Below are positions 44,599 through 54,597 of a stretch of DNA of 64,000 nucleotides, one piece after another. The notes under the pieces were generated by a model. It was not told the origin of the DNA, ran no database searches, and saw nothing but the letters and a program-made list of their open reading frames with translations. The translations under genes were made by a program, and so were the position numbers. Each line of letters starts with the position of its first letter. Within the stretch, counting starts at the first letter, position 1. The stretch comes from Paenibacillus sp. OV219 (GTDB lineage Bacteria > Bacillota > Bacilli > Paenibacillales > Paenibacillaceae): NCBI RefSeq assembly GCF_900110075.1, contig NZ_FOCJ01000005.1:352652-416651 (forward strand). Direction: 5' to 3'.

Positions 44599-45531
44599 TT
44601 ACTTATTAACGAGATTAATTAATGAATGACGTAGGCCATGATAAGCCTCTTCCCAGCCCATCTTTGTATAGAAGCGCATCGCATCCAGCCCTTTGAAGTA
44701 GCTTGCGCCTAACATTCGCTCTTCGAAATTCGGGATTTCAAATCCCTTCTCTTGAACGTGCTGCTGATACGCTGCAACTACATCCAGCTCACCTAATGTG
44801 CCGCTCAGCGTCTCCAGATCGAGCAGATAATCGCCATACACGCAGTTGCCATCTATAACCCCTGTGATCCGATCTCCGCTCGACATAATATTCCAAGGTT
44901 GAAAGTCGCCATGGACAAAATGTCGATGTGGTTCATTAAACGGAGCATAATGCAGCAGCCTTGCGTAACACTCGTCGAACACAGACTTTTCCAGAAAAGT
45001 CGTCTTGAAGAGATCATACCATCCTTCCCAGAAGTTACCCGTCTGGTCCTCCGCGAAGAAAGACTCGATATGTGCCATCCATGTCGGAGATGCTCCGTTG
45101 CCATCCGGCTTGATCCAGCCGTAGCCACGCGTCTTATCCACCTGCACTTCATTCATCTGTGCCAAAATCCGGATTAGCTCAGGGAGCTGCGCCTTCTTCT
45201 GTTCATCTGTACAATCAATCAACATGGACCCAGGCACACGCTCAAGAATGGAAAAGGATAATTCATTGACCTGACCTTGTCCAAGGCAACGTGGGAAAGG
45301 CACACCATGACCTGTTAAGAGTCCCGACACGAAACGCTCGGTATCGTAAGCGCCTGCCAGATCGCTGAACTTGATGACTCCCTCTCGCCCATCAAACCGA
45401 AACGAGAATACACGGCTAAGATTCCCGCCTGTCATTGGCATGAGCTCGGTGATAAGGCTAGTCCCTAACTGCATAGTCAGGATCTGTTCGATCTCTGTCG
45501 TTTGGATAATCGGTTTCTCATATGCGGTCAT
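44599..45531 (-). CDS. Aminoglycoside phosphotransferase/kinase-fold protein
   Basis: A 310-aa APH-fold protein with FVHGDFQPWNIMSSG (catalytic Asp and Asn) and VIDGNCVYGDYLLDLETLSG (metal Asp, where many members have IDW). The N-lobe has GGNLSRVFSFRFDGREGVIKF with the ATP-binding Lys. The substrate is unknown. It lies 24 bases upstream of tag and could share its transcript. Confidence 0.85.
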   Translation of the reverse strand: MTAYEKPIIQTTEIEQILTMQLGTSLITELMPMTGGNLSRVFSFRFDGREGVIKFSDLAGAYDTERFVSGLLTGHGVPFPRCLGQGQVNELSFSILERVPGSMLIDCTDEQKKAQLPELIRILAQMNEVQVDKTRGYGWIKPDGNGASPTWMAHIESFFAEDQTGNFWEGWYDLFKTTFLEKSVFDECYARLLHYAPFNEPHRHFVHGDFQPWNIMSSGDRITGVIDGNCVYGDYLLDLETLSGTLGELDVVAAYQQHVQEKGFEIPNFEERMLGASYFKGLDAMRFYTKMGWEEAYHGLRHSLINLVNK

Positions 45532-45589
45532 ACTAGCTTCACCTGCTCCCCATCATATTTACATTTACAGGAAATAGTGTACCGCAAAA

Positions 45590-45628
45590 ATAAAAAGGGC
45601 GATAGACATTTAGTGCTGTCTACCGCCA
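45590..45628 (-). terminator. Intrinsic terminator of selO
   Basis: GGCGGTAGACA and TGTCTATCGCC arms (one mismatch) are followed on the minus strand by CTTTTTATTTTTG, about 24 bases past the selO stop. Confidence 0.85.
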
Positions 45629-45651
45629 ACAAACGATTCCGAACCTTGAAC

Positions 45652-47127
45652 TCACGTCCCGCAATACGTCCGATAAGGTCGTCCGTTCTGTGAAGGCAAC
45701 TCCGCATACGCCTCCTGCTCGGGCGAATGCGCGAACGGGTTCGAGAGCACTGTGAGCAGTTCCTCCATGACGCTGAAGTCACCACGCTGCTCCGCTGCTG
45801 CGAGCGCCTCCTCTACCCGGTGATTGCGCGGGATAACGGCAGGATTGCTGCTTCGCATAAGCTGATGACTCGCTTCCGGTGACTCCGTTTGCCTTCCGAG
45901 TCTCGACTGCCACAGCTCCAGCCATGCTGCGAAATCAGCACTGCACGACATGACGATCTCGTCCAATCGGCCAAAAGTTAATGCACGGAACGTATTCGTG
46001 TAGTCCGCGCCTTGCTGCTGCATCAAACGAAGCAATTCTTCGATGAGTTTCTCGTCCTCTGCCTCTTCGCCGAATAGGCCTAGCTTCGCTCGCATACCTG
46101 CTAACCAGTGCCCGTGATATAGCTCTGCAAACTTGCCAAGCGCTTCTTCCGCAAGCTTAACCGCTTGCTCCTCATCGGAATGGAGCAAGGGCAGCAGCGT
46201 TTCGGCGAAACGAGCAAGATTCCATACCGCGATCTTCGGTTGGTTGCCATAGGCATATCGCGCTTCTCTGTCGATGGAACTGAATACCGTATCGAGACTA
46301 TAGACGTCCATAAAAGCACACGGACCATAATCGATCGTCTCGCCGCTAATCGCCATGTTATCCGTATTCATAACGCCATGTATAAAGCCGACAAGCATCC
46401 AGTTGGCAATCAATGAGGCTTGCCGCTTGATCACTTCCTGCAGCAATGCAAGATATCGATTCTCATCATTGGCAATCTCAGCATAATGCCTCCGGGTAGT
46501 ATAATCCGCTAGCTCGCGAAGCTCATCAACATGTCCCTTCGCTGCTGCATATTGAAACGTACCTACCCGCAAATGGCTGGCGGCGACACGAGTCAATATC
46601 GCGCCTTGCAGCTCACTCTCTCGGATAATCGACTGGCCTGTCGTCACGACTGCCAAACTCCGTGTCGTCGGGATACCAAGCGCGTGCATCGCTTCGCTAA
46701 TGATATATTCACGCAGCATCGGACCAAGCGCCGCGCGCCCATCCCCGCTTCTGGAATAAGGCGTCGGTCCCGAACCCTTCAGCTGAATATCGAACCGTTC
46801 ACCTTCCGGCGTAATTTGTTCGCTAATCAGCAGCGCCCGACCATCGCCGAGCATGTTGAAATATCCGAACTGATGTCCGGCATAGGCCTGCGCCAGCGGT
46901 GCAGCACCTTCTGGGACTTCATTACCGGCAAACACAGCAAGCGCCGCATCCGTTCTTAACGCATCTGCATTTAACCCAAGCATTGCTGCTACTGGCTCAT
47001 TCAGAATGGTCAGTTTTGGCGCGCGCACTGGCGATGGTTTCATTCGTGTATAGAAAGACTCCGGCAAGCGGGCATAGCTGTTATCAAGGTTCCAGCCCGC
47101 TTCACCCGCAGTTTGTTGGTCAGACAT
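45652..47127 (-). CDS. selO: SelO/YdiU protein adenylyltransferase
   Basis: Start set at ATG 47127 ([12 protein letters not shown]) with AAGGG upstream; the open frame reaches 47229 without another ribosome site. The 491-aa product has the SelO landmarks [75 protein letters not shown] and a C-terminal [15 protein letters not shown]. SelO pseudokinases AMPylate Ser/Thr/Tyr residues of target proteins and are linked to redox stress. Bacterial versions, as here, lack the selenocysteine of the animal protein. Confidence 0.95.
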   Translation of the reverse strand: MSDQQTAGEAGWNLDNSYARLPESFYTRMKPSPVRAPKLTILNEPVAAMLGLNADALRTDAALAVFAGNEVPEGAAPLAQAYAGHQFGYFNMLGDGRALLISEQITPEGERFDIQLKGSGPTPYSRSGDGRAALGPMLREYIISEAMHALGIPTTRSLAVVTTGQSIIRESELQGAILTRVAASHLRVGTFQYAAAKGHVDELRELADYTTRRHYAEIANDENRYLALLQEVIKRQASLIANWMLVGFIHGVMNTDNMAISGETIDYGPCAFMDVYSLDTVFSSIDREARYAYGNQPKIAVWNLARFAETLLPLLHSDEEQAVKLAEEALGKFAELYHGHWLAGMRAKLGLFGEEAEDEKLIEELLRLMQQQGADYTNTFRALTFGRLDEIVMSCSADFAAWLELWQSRLGRQTESPEASHQLMRSSNPAVIPRNHRVEEALAAAEQRGDFSVMEELLTVLSNPFAHSPEQEAYAELPSQNGRPYRTYCGT

Positions 47128-47239
47128 TCTATCCCTTCTCTCTTGGCAAAACTTCATTAGCTCTATTCTAGTTGAATCGTCTGAAAATAACCATACGTTC
47201 AATGTTGCCTCACGCCCATCACCAGCCAACAGATAAATA

Positions 47240-47265
47240 AAGCCCGGACAATGAAGTCCGAGCTT
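47240..47265 (-). terminator. Hairpin in the selO upstream region, possible attenuator
   Basis: AAGCTCGGAC and GTCCGGGCTT (one mismatch) are followed on the minus strand by TTATTTATC, 113 bases upstream of the selO start. No minus-strand gene precedes it, so it would act inside the selO leader or end an unannotated transcript. Confidence 0.45.
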
Positions 47266-47320
47266 TCGTATACTTCGCTGAAATTGCTAATCTAATGCAC
47301 AACGATGCAAGCTTTTCCAT

Positions 47321-47345
47321 TATAATTGTTAATGAGCTTAACAAT
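47321..47345 (+). promoter_or_regulatory. -10 element and inverted repeat upstream of the 188-aa gene
   Basis: TATAAT (47321-47326) is overlapped by ATTGTTAA (47325-47332) and its exact inverse TTAACAAT (47338-47345) around a 5-nt centre. The layout is operator-like. No good -35 is visible. Confidence 0.5.
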
Positions 47346-47372
47346 ATGCATTCATGACGGGAGCGAGATACC

Positions 47373-47939
47373 ATGATGACGAAAGCCGCACAGATGGACA
47401 ATCTTATTGAAGCAAGCGCCGCCAACATCAGCAGCACGGAACTGCTTGCGATGATCCACCAAATCTTCAACATTGACCTTGGCACATTACCGCTAACGCC
47501 TCTCCCACAATCGGTCCTGGAAGCTTATCTTGAGCAAGCAGCAGGATCAGTAACAGGACCGGACGTCCGCAGAATGCTGAACGAAACGCTCGCGGTCAAT
47601 CTGGATGCGCTGTCTGGTTTGGAAGGCGCGCGAATCTCGCTTTTCTCGAAAGGACATTGGATGCTGCAGCAGCAAGGCGATTTGTTCATCGTACATACCG
47701 GGGCCGGAGACGTCGACGTCACCATTACGCCAACCGCATATTACGCGCAGCAGACTAGTTCGATCTCCATGCCGCATGAGCTACTGGAAGCGCTTGTCCA
47801 GCTCGGATTTACGTATGATCAAGACAGCTCAAGCTGCAGCTATGCGGATCCATCTGGCAAACCCGTCTCTGATGCCTTCAAAGGGCAAACCATGCGAAGT
47901 CTTATCACCTTCATCCGCACTTCATGTGCAAGCCTTTAA
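47373..47939 (+). CDS. Hypothetical cytoplasmic protein
   Basis: A 188-aa protein without signal peptide or membrane helix. It starts at ATG 47373 or the adjacent 47376, with GGGAGCGAG upstream. The N-terminal half is helical (IEASAANISSTELLAMIHQIF, two PLTPLPQSVLEAYLEQAAGS-type stretches). The C-terminal half is mixed. I do not recognise a family. It converges on the TPP enzyme gene with only 11 bases between them and no clear terminator. Confidence 0.7.
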   Translation: MMTKAAQMDNLIEASAANISSTELLAMIHQIFNIDLGTLPLTPLPQSVLEAYLEQAAGSVTGPDVRRMLNETLAVNLDALSGLEGARISLFSKGHWMLQQQGDLFIVHTGAGDVDVTITPTAYYAQQTSSISMPHELLEALVQLGFTYDQDSSSCSYADPSGKPVSDAFKGQTMRSLITFIRTSCASL

Positions 47940-47950
47940 CATCCAATCGG

Positions 47951-49597
47951 TTATTTGCCGAAGGACGACAAAAATTTCACACGATCACCCATTGGAGGCG
48001 TGTTATTGTCTTTCAACACGACCTCCACAATTGCTGGTCCGTTCAAGGCTAGCAACGGATCGATGCTAGCTTGCTGAAGCTCGTCCATACCCGTTATCCG
48101 CAGGCTTGGAATGCCCATCGCTGCGGCCATACCCGCAATATCCACCGCTTCCTGTTCGAAGGCATGGTGCGTTCGCTTGAACTGAAGCGAATGTCCGTGG
48201 TAGACCATGCCAAGACGCGCATTGTTAATGATCACGAATAGGATGGGCAAGCCAAGCTCCTTCGCCGTCAGGATGTCCATGCCATGCATAAAGAAGCAGC
48301 CGTCACCAGTCACGCAGACGACAGGTCGCTCCGGCTCTGCCAGCTTGGAGCCAATCGCGGAGGCTATGCCGGTTCCCATCGCCCCGAAATGAACGTTGAT
48401 ATTATATGTATCCTTATCAAGCACTTTCATATGATGGATGACGTAGGACATAAACTCCCCGATATCCACCGTGTACCGTGTATCCACAGGCAAGCACTGT
48501 TGAAGCTGCAGCAGCACATTCCTTGTCGTATATTCTTCGGTGATAACTTGAGGGGTTTCTGCGCCACCGTGATCATCCGCATGCACGCTTCTCTCCGGAA
48601 TTCCAAGCGTTCTTAATTCCTCAATTAGCATGAGCAGGCTTAAATGGATATCCCCTAGCACCGGCAGGTCAATTCTGTATTTACGATTGAACACGGTCTG
48701 GTCGAAATCAAGCTGAACCGTGTATCGGCCTTTCGTTAAATTCGTATTGTAATTATTCGTCGCCGTCTCACCAAGACTGGAGCCTACGATAAGCAGTGCG
48801 CCGCTGCTGTCCTCGGTGATCAATCGCGATGCAGCCTCATGTCCTGCAAAGCCGAACACACCGACATATTGCGGATGGCTCTCAGGTATATAACCTTTCG
48901 CCTGAGGTGTCGTCACGATCGGCCAGCCTAGCAATTCTGCCAGCTCTAGCAAGGAGTCAACGGAGTCTCTGACGCCTTGCCCAACGAAGATACAGCCGCG
49001 CTTCTTCTCGCGCAGTGCCTTCGCCGCTTTCTCAATGTCAGCGAGGGCTGGAACGATTGGTTTTCTCGGTAATAATGGCGGGATAATGGGCAGGCCAATA
49101 TCCGCATGTTGAACGTCAATCGGAAGGGCTACATGTACAGGTCCAGGGACACCGGAGATCGCGATTTGGCACGCTCTGGCTACCTCGCGAAGCACATCCT
49201 TCGCTTCTGTGACCAGCACGCTGTATTTGGTAACCGGGCGAAACACGGGGCTAACATCAAGCTCCTGTGAAGCGTTAAGCCCCATCGTTCCCACTGGCAC
49301 CGCTCCCGTCAGAAACAACACCGGCAGATGCTCACGCATTGCATTCGCTGCGCCTGTGACCAAATTGGTCGCGCCAGGGCCGCTGCAGCCAATGCTCACA
49401 CTGAGCCGGCCTGTGTACTTCGCATATGCGGCCGCCATATACGAAGCGGCTCCTTCATGTTTAGTTACGACTGGCGTGATCTCTGGCATATCGTATAGCT
49501 CGTCAAATATTGCGTTGACCGAGCCTGCTGGAATGCCAAACAGATGCTCCACACCATTTTCCTTCAAAAACTCCAAAACGGCTCTAGCTGCTCTCAT
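47951..49597 (-). CDS. Thiamine-diphosphate enzyme, acetolactate-synthase-like
   Basis: A 548-aa protein with the three-domain ThDP fold. The activating Glu is in VTKHEGAASYMAAAYAKYTG (about residue 48). The cofactor motif GDGCFFMHGMDILTAKELG...NN has the usual GDG-to-NN spacing near residue 440. CSGPGATNLVTGAANAM marks the acetolactate synthase/pyruvate oxidase group. No regulatory subunit or other branched-chain gene is near, so a catabolic or specialised decarboxylase/ligase is as likely as acetolactate synthase. GGAGG precedes ATG 49597 by nine bases. Confidence 0.9.
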   Translation of the reverse strand: MRAARAVLEFLKENGVEHLFGIPAGSVNAIFDELYDMPEITPVVTKHEGAASYMAAAYAKYTGRLSVSIGCSGPGATNLVTGAANAMREHLPVLFLTGAVPVGTMGLNASQELDVSPVFRPVTKYSVLVTEAKDVLREVARACQIAISGVPGPVHVALPIDVQHADIGLPIIPPLLPRKPIVPALADIEKAAKALREKKRGCIFVGQGVRDSVDSLLELAELLGWPIVTTPQAKGYIPESHPQYVGVFGFAGHEAASRLITEDSSGALLIVGSSLGETATNNYNTNLTKGRYTVQLDFDQTVFNRKYRIDLPVLGDIHLSLLMLIEELRTLGIPERSVHADDHGGAETPQVITEEYTTRNVLLQLQQCLPVDTRYTVDIGEFMSYVIHHMKVLDKDTYNINVHFGAMGTGIASAIGSKLAEPERPVVCVTGDGCFFMHGMDILTAKELGLPILFVIINNARLGMVYHGHSLQFKRTHHAFEQEAVDIAGMAAAMGIPSLRITGMDELQQASIDPLLALNGPAIVEVVLKDNNTPPMGDRVKFLSSFGK

Positions 49598-49625
49598 TGA
49601 AGCTCGCCTCCATATCGCCTAATTT

Positions 49626-52409
49626 TTAAACAGTAAGAAATTGCTTCGCAATATCCATCGCTTTCATAGGACGACTGAAGAAGTAGCCTTGCATTAAGTA
49701 ACAGTCCCTTGCAGATAAAAACTCTACATGCTGCTTCGTTTCAACACCTTCGGCTATAACATTTAAATTCAAGTTATGCGCAAGTGTAATGATCGTATCG
49801 GTAATTGCGGCGTTATCGTCGTCATTGGTAATATCCTGCATGAACGATTTGTCGATCTTCAGCGTATCGATCGGCAAGCTCTTCAAATAGCCGAGTGACG
49901 AGTAGCCTGTCCCAAAATCATCAATTGCGATCTTGATGCCAAGCCCCTTCAATTCCTTCATCGTCTTGAGCGTCAATTCGCGGTTCTTGATAATCAGATT
50001 CTCCGTCAGCTCAAGCTCCAATTGCTCTGGTGGCAAGCCAACTTCCGCAAGTACGCTGCTGACCATCGCGAACAGATTGTTCTGCTCGAACTGGCGCACT
50101 GACAAATTGACGGACATGCTTTCAAGTGGGAAACCTTGATTCTGCCAAGCTTTAAGCTGCTTGCATGACTCTCGTAGCACCCATTCTCCGATCGGCACGA
50201 TAAGCGCAGTTTCCTCTGCTATCGGGATGAATGAATCGGGGGCAATCATGCCCTGCTTCGGATGATTCCAACGCAGCAGTGCCTCTACGCCGACAATACG
50301 GTTCGTCTTATTGTTGTATTGCGGTTGGTAGTAAATTTCAAGCTCATTCTGATCCAACGCCTTATAGAGATCGTTCTCCAGCTTCACGCGCTCAAACGTT
50401 CGCGTGTCCATCCCTTCTTTGAAGAAATGGTAGCTGTTGCCCGATATTTCCTTCGACTTGTACATCGCGGTATCCGCGTTCTTGATGAGTGTCTCTGTCG
50501 TGTCGCCGTTATCCGGATATAAGCTAATGCCGATGCTCGCCTTCATGTAGATCTCGTTCTCGAGCAGCTGGAAAGGATCGGTGAAGGAGTCTATGACGAG
50601 CTGAACGACCTTCTGTACTTCGTTCTCATTCTTGATGTTCGGGAGGAAAATCGTAAACTCATCCCCACCTTGCCGGGAAACGGTCGCCCCTTTAGGTACG
50701 CAGTCGCTGAGCCTCTTCGCCACGTCGCGCAGCAACAAATCCCCATAGCTATGTCCGAGCGAGTCATTGATGAACTTGAAACGGTCCAAATCCAAGTAGA
50801 GTACGGCCAGCTTCTCGCTGTTGATCTGCGCTTGAGTTAGCCCTTGGCTAAGTCTGTCCTTCAGCAGAAGACGGTTAGGCAGATCGGTAAGACTGTCGAA
50901 ATAAGCGCGGTACCTGATTTCTTCTTCCATCTGCTTCCGCTGCGTAATATCCTTGAACGTTACAACCTCGCCGACAATTTCATCGCCCTCTCGGATCGAA
51001 GAGATGACGTATTCCACGGTGAAGCTCGTAGTGTCCTTCCGCAGAAACTTATCATCTTGGCTCTCCCTATGCTTCCCGTTGAAAATGATGTTCAAGGGCT
51101 GTCCAATGAGCTCGCTGCTCGATTCATAACCGAGCATCGTAATGCCAGCCGGGTTACAGAACGTAATACTGCGGTCAAGATCAAGACCGAAGATGCCTTC
51201 GCCTGCAGAGTTCAGGATAAGCTCCTTCTCCCGGCTAAGCTGCTGTAGTTCAGTAATGACACGTTCAAGCTCGCGGTTCTTGAATGTTATTTCCGAGGTC
51301 CGCTCTTTAATAATGATTTCCTGCTTCTCCATATAGAGCAAATTCGACAGCGTCGAAGCTGTTGCATCTACGATGGATTGAGCCAGTTGCAGCGTTGTAT
51401 CAGTGAAATTGGCGAACGTCTCATTATCGTCTAGATTAACGACTGGAATAACACCGAGCACCTCACCCAAAGATACGATCGGGAATACAAGCAGCCCCTT
51501 CATGCCGAAGTTACGGCAAACGTCATGATTTGGCCGGCTGTCCGCGAATACATCTGGAATCAAGAGCGCCTTCTTCGTCCGAATGACCTCTTGGATGACC
51601 GGATCATTGCTTTCGTCGATACGAATTTTGCTATGCTGCTGGATCCAATCTTCCTCTGTCCAATCGCTGTTCTTGCTCAGCTTGGCCGGGCGAATTTGAG
51701 TCTCAGTAATCGGATCCAAGAGATGCACGCCGATGTTGTAGTTATCGAGCACCTTGCCGAGATAGAAGAAGCAGCTGTCCAAGCTTTCCTGCATGGTCGA
51801 ACACATTGCCAGATCACGGGTAACATCGAGCAGCAGCTGCTTCTCATAAATCAAATTCTCCATGTGCGTCATGTTCTTCGCGTTCTGGATGGCAACCGCC
51901 GCCATATTCACATAAGCTTCTACGGTCTGAATTTCCGAATCCGTCAAATTCATTGGGATGCCGTAATCGAACAAGAAGACAAGGCCAAACAATTCTTGCT
52001 CGAAGGAAATCGGGAGGACGAGCAGCGATTTGATCTGGAAGCCTTGAACGGCTCTCGGGTCAGGCCGCGAGTCCTTCGACGTGTCAGGGATATAGATCGT
52101 TCTCTTCGTTTCAATGACTTCTTTCGCAAGCAGGTCCATCTCTGTATCAATAACATGCATATCTATAGTCCAACCGTTAATAACACTTGGCTTACCTACA
52201 TACCCGCGGAATGTACCATTTTCCTGGGGCAAGTAGATGCCTACGGAATTGCACCGGACGATCTCTTCGGATATCGCAGTCGTCACATGCTCCAATACTT
52301 CTCGCAATTCGAGCTTCGTATTGATTAACTTCGTTAAATTCGCAAGACGAGAATATCTCATTTGTTCTTTTAACATTAAATTAATCCCCATTCCGTAGTT
52401 GGCATCCAT
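49626..52409 (-). CDS. GAF-GAF-PAS-GGDEF-EAL cyclic-di-GMP protein
   Basis: A 927-aa soluble protein. Two GAF domains occupy about residues 30-175 and 200-345, a short coiled coil about 355-390, and a PAS domain about 395-500 ([19 protein letters not shown]). GGDEF spans about 505-665 with the active motif intact in [14 protein letters not shown] spans about 680-925, with [27 protein letters not shown] and VIAEGVET. Both catalytic sites look complete, so it may make and break c-di-GMP depending on GAF/PAS signals. ATG 52409 and 52376 are both possible starts; neither has a strong ribosome site. Confidence 0.93.
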   Translation of the reverse strand: MDANYGMGINLMLKEQMRYSRLANLTKLINTKLELREVLEHVTTAISEEIVRCNSVGIYLPQENGTFRGYVGKPSVINGWTIDMHVIDTEMDLLAKEVIETKRTIYIPDTSKDSRPDPRAVQGFQIKSLLVLPISFEQELFGLVFLFDYGIPMNLTDSEIQTVEAYVNMAAVAIQNAKNMTHMENLIYEKQLLLDVTRDLAMCSTMQESLDSCFFYLGKVLDNYNIGVHLLDPITETQIRPAKLSKNSDWTEEDWIQQHSKIRIDESNDPVIQEVIRTKKALLIPDVFADSRPNHDVCRNFGMKGLLVFPIVSLGEVLGVIPVVNLDDNETFANFTDTTLQLAQSIVDATASTLSNLLYMEKQEIIIKERTSEITFKNRELERVITELQQLSREKELILNSAGEGIFGLDLDRSITFCNPAGITMLGYESSSELIGQPLNIIFNGKHRESQDDKFLRKDTTSFTVEYVISSIREGDEIVGEVVTFKDITQRKQMEEEIRYRAYFDSLTDLPNRLLLKDRLSQGLTQAQINSEKLAVLYLDLDRFKFINDSLGHSYGDLLLRDVAKRLSDCVPKGATVSRQGGDEFTIFLPNIKNENEVQKVVQLVIDSFTDPFQLLENEIYMKASIGISLYPDNGDTTETLIKNADTAMYKSKEISGNSYHFFKEGMDTRTFERVKLENDLYKALDQNELEIYYQPQYNNKTNRIVGVEALLRWNHPKQGMIAPDSFIPIAEETALIVPIGEWVLRESCKQLKAWQNQGFPLESMSVNLSVRQFEQNNLFAMVSSVLAEVGLPPEQLELELTENLIIKNRELTLKTMKELKGLGIKIAIDDFGTGYSSLGYLKSLPIDTLKIDKSFMQDITNDDDNAAITDTIITLAHNLNLNVIAEGVETKQHVEFLSARDCYLMQGYFFSRPMKAMDIAKQFLTV

Positions 52410-52621
52410 GAATCCATTAGGACGTATCTATTTTTTCTTCTAGTATAAAAATACTATGGAATCCTTACAGATTTCTACACTTAATTATGAAAACGCCATC
52501 ATTTCTACAAAAAACGTAGGGACATCCGCCCATTCCGTCGAATCATACAACAAATTTTGCCATTTTTGGTTTAAGGATTCCGTAAGGATCAAGACCTAGA
52601 GCGAATAAGGTATGCAAAAAA

Positions 52622-52653
52622 GACGGCAGACACTCCAAAGAATGTCTGCCGTC
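52622..52653 (-). terminator. Strong orphan intrinsic terminator
   Basis: GACGGCAGACA and TGTCTGCCGTC form a perfect 11-bp stem followed on the minus strand by six T. It lies 213 bases upstream of the GGDEF/EAL start, and no minus-strand gene is recognised before it. The 150 bases upstream, shared with the divergent SDR promoter, hold no convincing gene. The rest of 52410-52806 shows no riboswitch consensus that I can see. Confidence 0.75.
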
Positions 52654-52806
52654 CATATCCTCACGTCAACGTCCTTACTCAGAACCATTGACAGTAGCAG
52701 TATGCCCGGCAACGCTGAAATTTTATACATCGAACATGCATTTGACATTCCATTCTCTGCCATGTATATCTGATCATATACGTACATGTGATTTGGAGGG
52801 ATTGGA

Positions 52807-53562
52807 ATGAAAGCGAACAAGCAAGTTGTGCTCATTACCGGCGCGGGGAGCGGCATCGGCAGAACGTTAGCGCTAGCTTATGCGGAGCAAGGAGCGCGCA
52901 CCGTCCTTATTGATAAGAACAGCGAATCACTGGAGCAGACTGCCGAGCTCATTCGAGCTGAAGATGGACATGAAATACCACTAACTCACGCACTCGACCT
53001 AAGCGATGCTTCCGCGATTGAAGCGTTTTTCGCCTGGCTGCGTGAGCAATCGGACCGGCTGGATGTGCTCATCAACAATGCAGGACTAGGCGCATGGAAA
53101 TCTGTCTATGACCTATCCGTCGTCGAATGGGACTACGTCATCAACACCAACCTGCGAGCAAGCTTCCTATTCGCGAGAGAATCCGCTAAACTCATGCGCG
53201 GAAATGTCGACGGCGGCGCGATTGTCAACATCGCTTCAACTCGCGCGCTCATGTCAGAGCCGAACTCGGAAGCGTATGCGGCGTCCAAAGGCGGCATCCT
53301 CTCGCTGACGCATGCACTTGCCACTTCGCTCGGCCCTGATGGCATCCGGGTCAACGCAATCAGCCCGGGCTGGATTGAGACAGGTGATTACAGCCAACTT
53401 CGCCCCGAAGACCATTCGCAGCACCCTGCTGGTCGAGTCGGGAAGCCAGATGACATCGCCAGAGCGTGCATGTACCTCACCGACCCTGCGAATGATTTTG
53501 TCACCGGAACGAATCTTGTCATCGACGGTGGCATGACACGCAAAATGATTTATCTCGAATAA
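52807..53562 (+). CDS. Short-chain dehydrogenase/reductase
   Basis: A 251-aa classical SDR. It has TGAGSGIGRTLA, an NNAGLG motif, the catalytic Ser in NIASTRAL and Tyr/Lys in YAASKGG. ISPGWIETGDYSQL and VIDGGMTRKM complete the fold. GGAGGG precedes ATG 52807. After the first strand the residue pattern VLIDKNSES has Asp, favouring NAD. It lies alone between a GGDEF/EAL gene and the permease pair; substrate unknown. Confidence 0.92.
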   Translation: MKANKQVVLITGAGSGIGRTLALAYAEQGARTVLIDKNSESLEQTAELIRAEDGHEIPLTHALDLSDASAIEAFFAWLREQSDRLDVLINNAGLGAWKSVYDLSVVEWDYVINTNLRASFLFARESAKLMRGNVDGGAIVNIASTRALMSEPNSEAYAASKGGILSLTHALATSLGPDGIRVNAISPGWIETGDYSQLRPEDHSQHPAGRVGKPDDIARACMYLTDPANDFVTGTNLVIDGGMTRKMIYLE

Positions 53563-53612
53563 CCATTGTTGCCACAAGCTGATACTGTAATTTCCTTCCA
53601 TCGCGCGATGTC

Positions 53613-53640
53613 TTGCATATACCTAACAAAGGGCTATACT
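53613..53640 (+). promoter_or_regulatory. Promoter of the permease pair
   Basis: TTGCAT (53613-53618) and TATACT (53635-53640) are 16 bases apart, 70 bases before the first permease start. Confidence 0.5.
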
Positions 53641-53709
53641 TAATAGGGTGAAATATTAGAAAATGTACGCTAAATCTACCAGTCACTCTGATTGAAAGGA
53701 AGCCCTTGC

Positions 53710-54597
53710 ATGCCGAAAGGATTACAAATTACGTTGCTTTTACCCGGTATTTTGCTATTCGTTCTACTATTTGGGATGTTTCCCGTCGTGCTCCAAGCGG
53801 ATCATTTTGAAGGCGCACTATCGTTTAATTGGTCAGGCGGCTTCTCAACTATTGGCGAGTATATGAAAGGAATATGGAGCGGTCAATCGTTCCATTATCT
53901 ATCTGGCAAAACAGAGCATTCGTTCTGGGATCAGATTGGTAGCAGCTTCTCGGTCACCTTCTTCTACATCACCGTTGGCGGTATCATCGGCGCGACGCTT
54001 GGCGTCCTGCTCGGCGTCTATTTCGCTGTATCCCGCATCAAATGGCTGAAGCGGGTTCTGGAGTTGACGGCTGTATTGCCTGACTTTGTTATTGTGATTC
54101 TGCTGCAATTTCTCATAGTGTTCATCGCCTCAGAGACCGGCTTTGTCATCTTTGACGTTGCTAGCTTCTCGACGGATGATCCCGCGATTGCATTGCCGCT
54201 TATCTCGACGATTATTATTCCTGCGAATTATATGATTCGCAATGTCGCGCTGCACATGAGCCATACTTTAACAGAGGATTACATCAACTTTGCAAAGGCT
54301 CGAGGTCTTGGCAAGCGGTATATTATTTTCTACCACGCACTACCGAATGTGCTGCCTTTCGTCAAAGCTGATCTGCACAAATTTATGGGTATCTTGTTCG
54401 GAAACTTGTTTATTTTCGAATATCTATTTAATCTTGGCGGCGTTACCATGCTCGTATTCTCCAACGCTTTTGCGTTTGATGGCTACCAATACAGCCTTGT
54501 TGTGAATGGCATTCTAACACTGCTTCTGCTCTATGCGATTGTTTACAGCATGCTTCGACTCGTTATTTATGGTGCAGAGAAGGTGATTGTACGATGA
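53710..54597 (+). CDS. ABC transporter permease, DppB/OppB-like
   Basis: Start set at ATG 53710 (AAAGGA nine bases upstream); the frame opens earlier at a TTG inside the ribosome site. The 295-aa product has an N-terminal helix, an outer segment and about five further helices. It carries the permease EAA-type loop INFAKARGLGKRYIIFYHALPNVLP. It overlaps the next permease by 4 nt (ATGA). No ATPase or binding protein gene is nearby, so it must use components from elsewhere or be non-functional. Confidence 0.88.
   Translation: MPKGLQITLLLPGILLFVLLFGMFPVVLQADHFEGALSFNWSGGFSTIGEYMKGIWSGQSFHYLSGKTEHSFWDQIGSSFSVTFFYITVGGIIGATLGVLLGVYFAVSRIKWLKRVLELTAVLPDFVIVILLQFLIVFIASETGFVIFDVASFSTDDPAIALPLISTIIIPANYMIRNVALHMSHTLTEDYINFAKARGLGKRYIIFYHALPNVLPFVKADLHKFMGILFGNLFIFEYLFNLGGVTMLVFSNAFAFDGYQYSLVVNGILTLLLLYAIVYSMLRLVIYGAEKVIVR

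Noticed and set aside
52410..52806. c-di-GMP riboswitch upstream of the GGDEF/EAL gene
   Set aside because: Neither the class I nor class II aptamer core could be found by eye on the minus strand.
52596..52856. 86-residue minus-strand frame upstream of the GGDEF/EAL gene
   Set aside because: It runs through the strong terminator stem and overlaps the SDR start, with no ribosome site.
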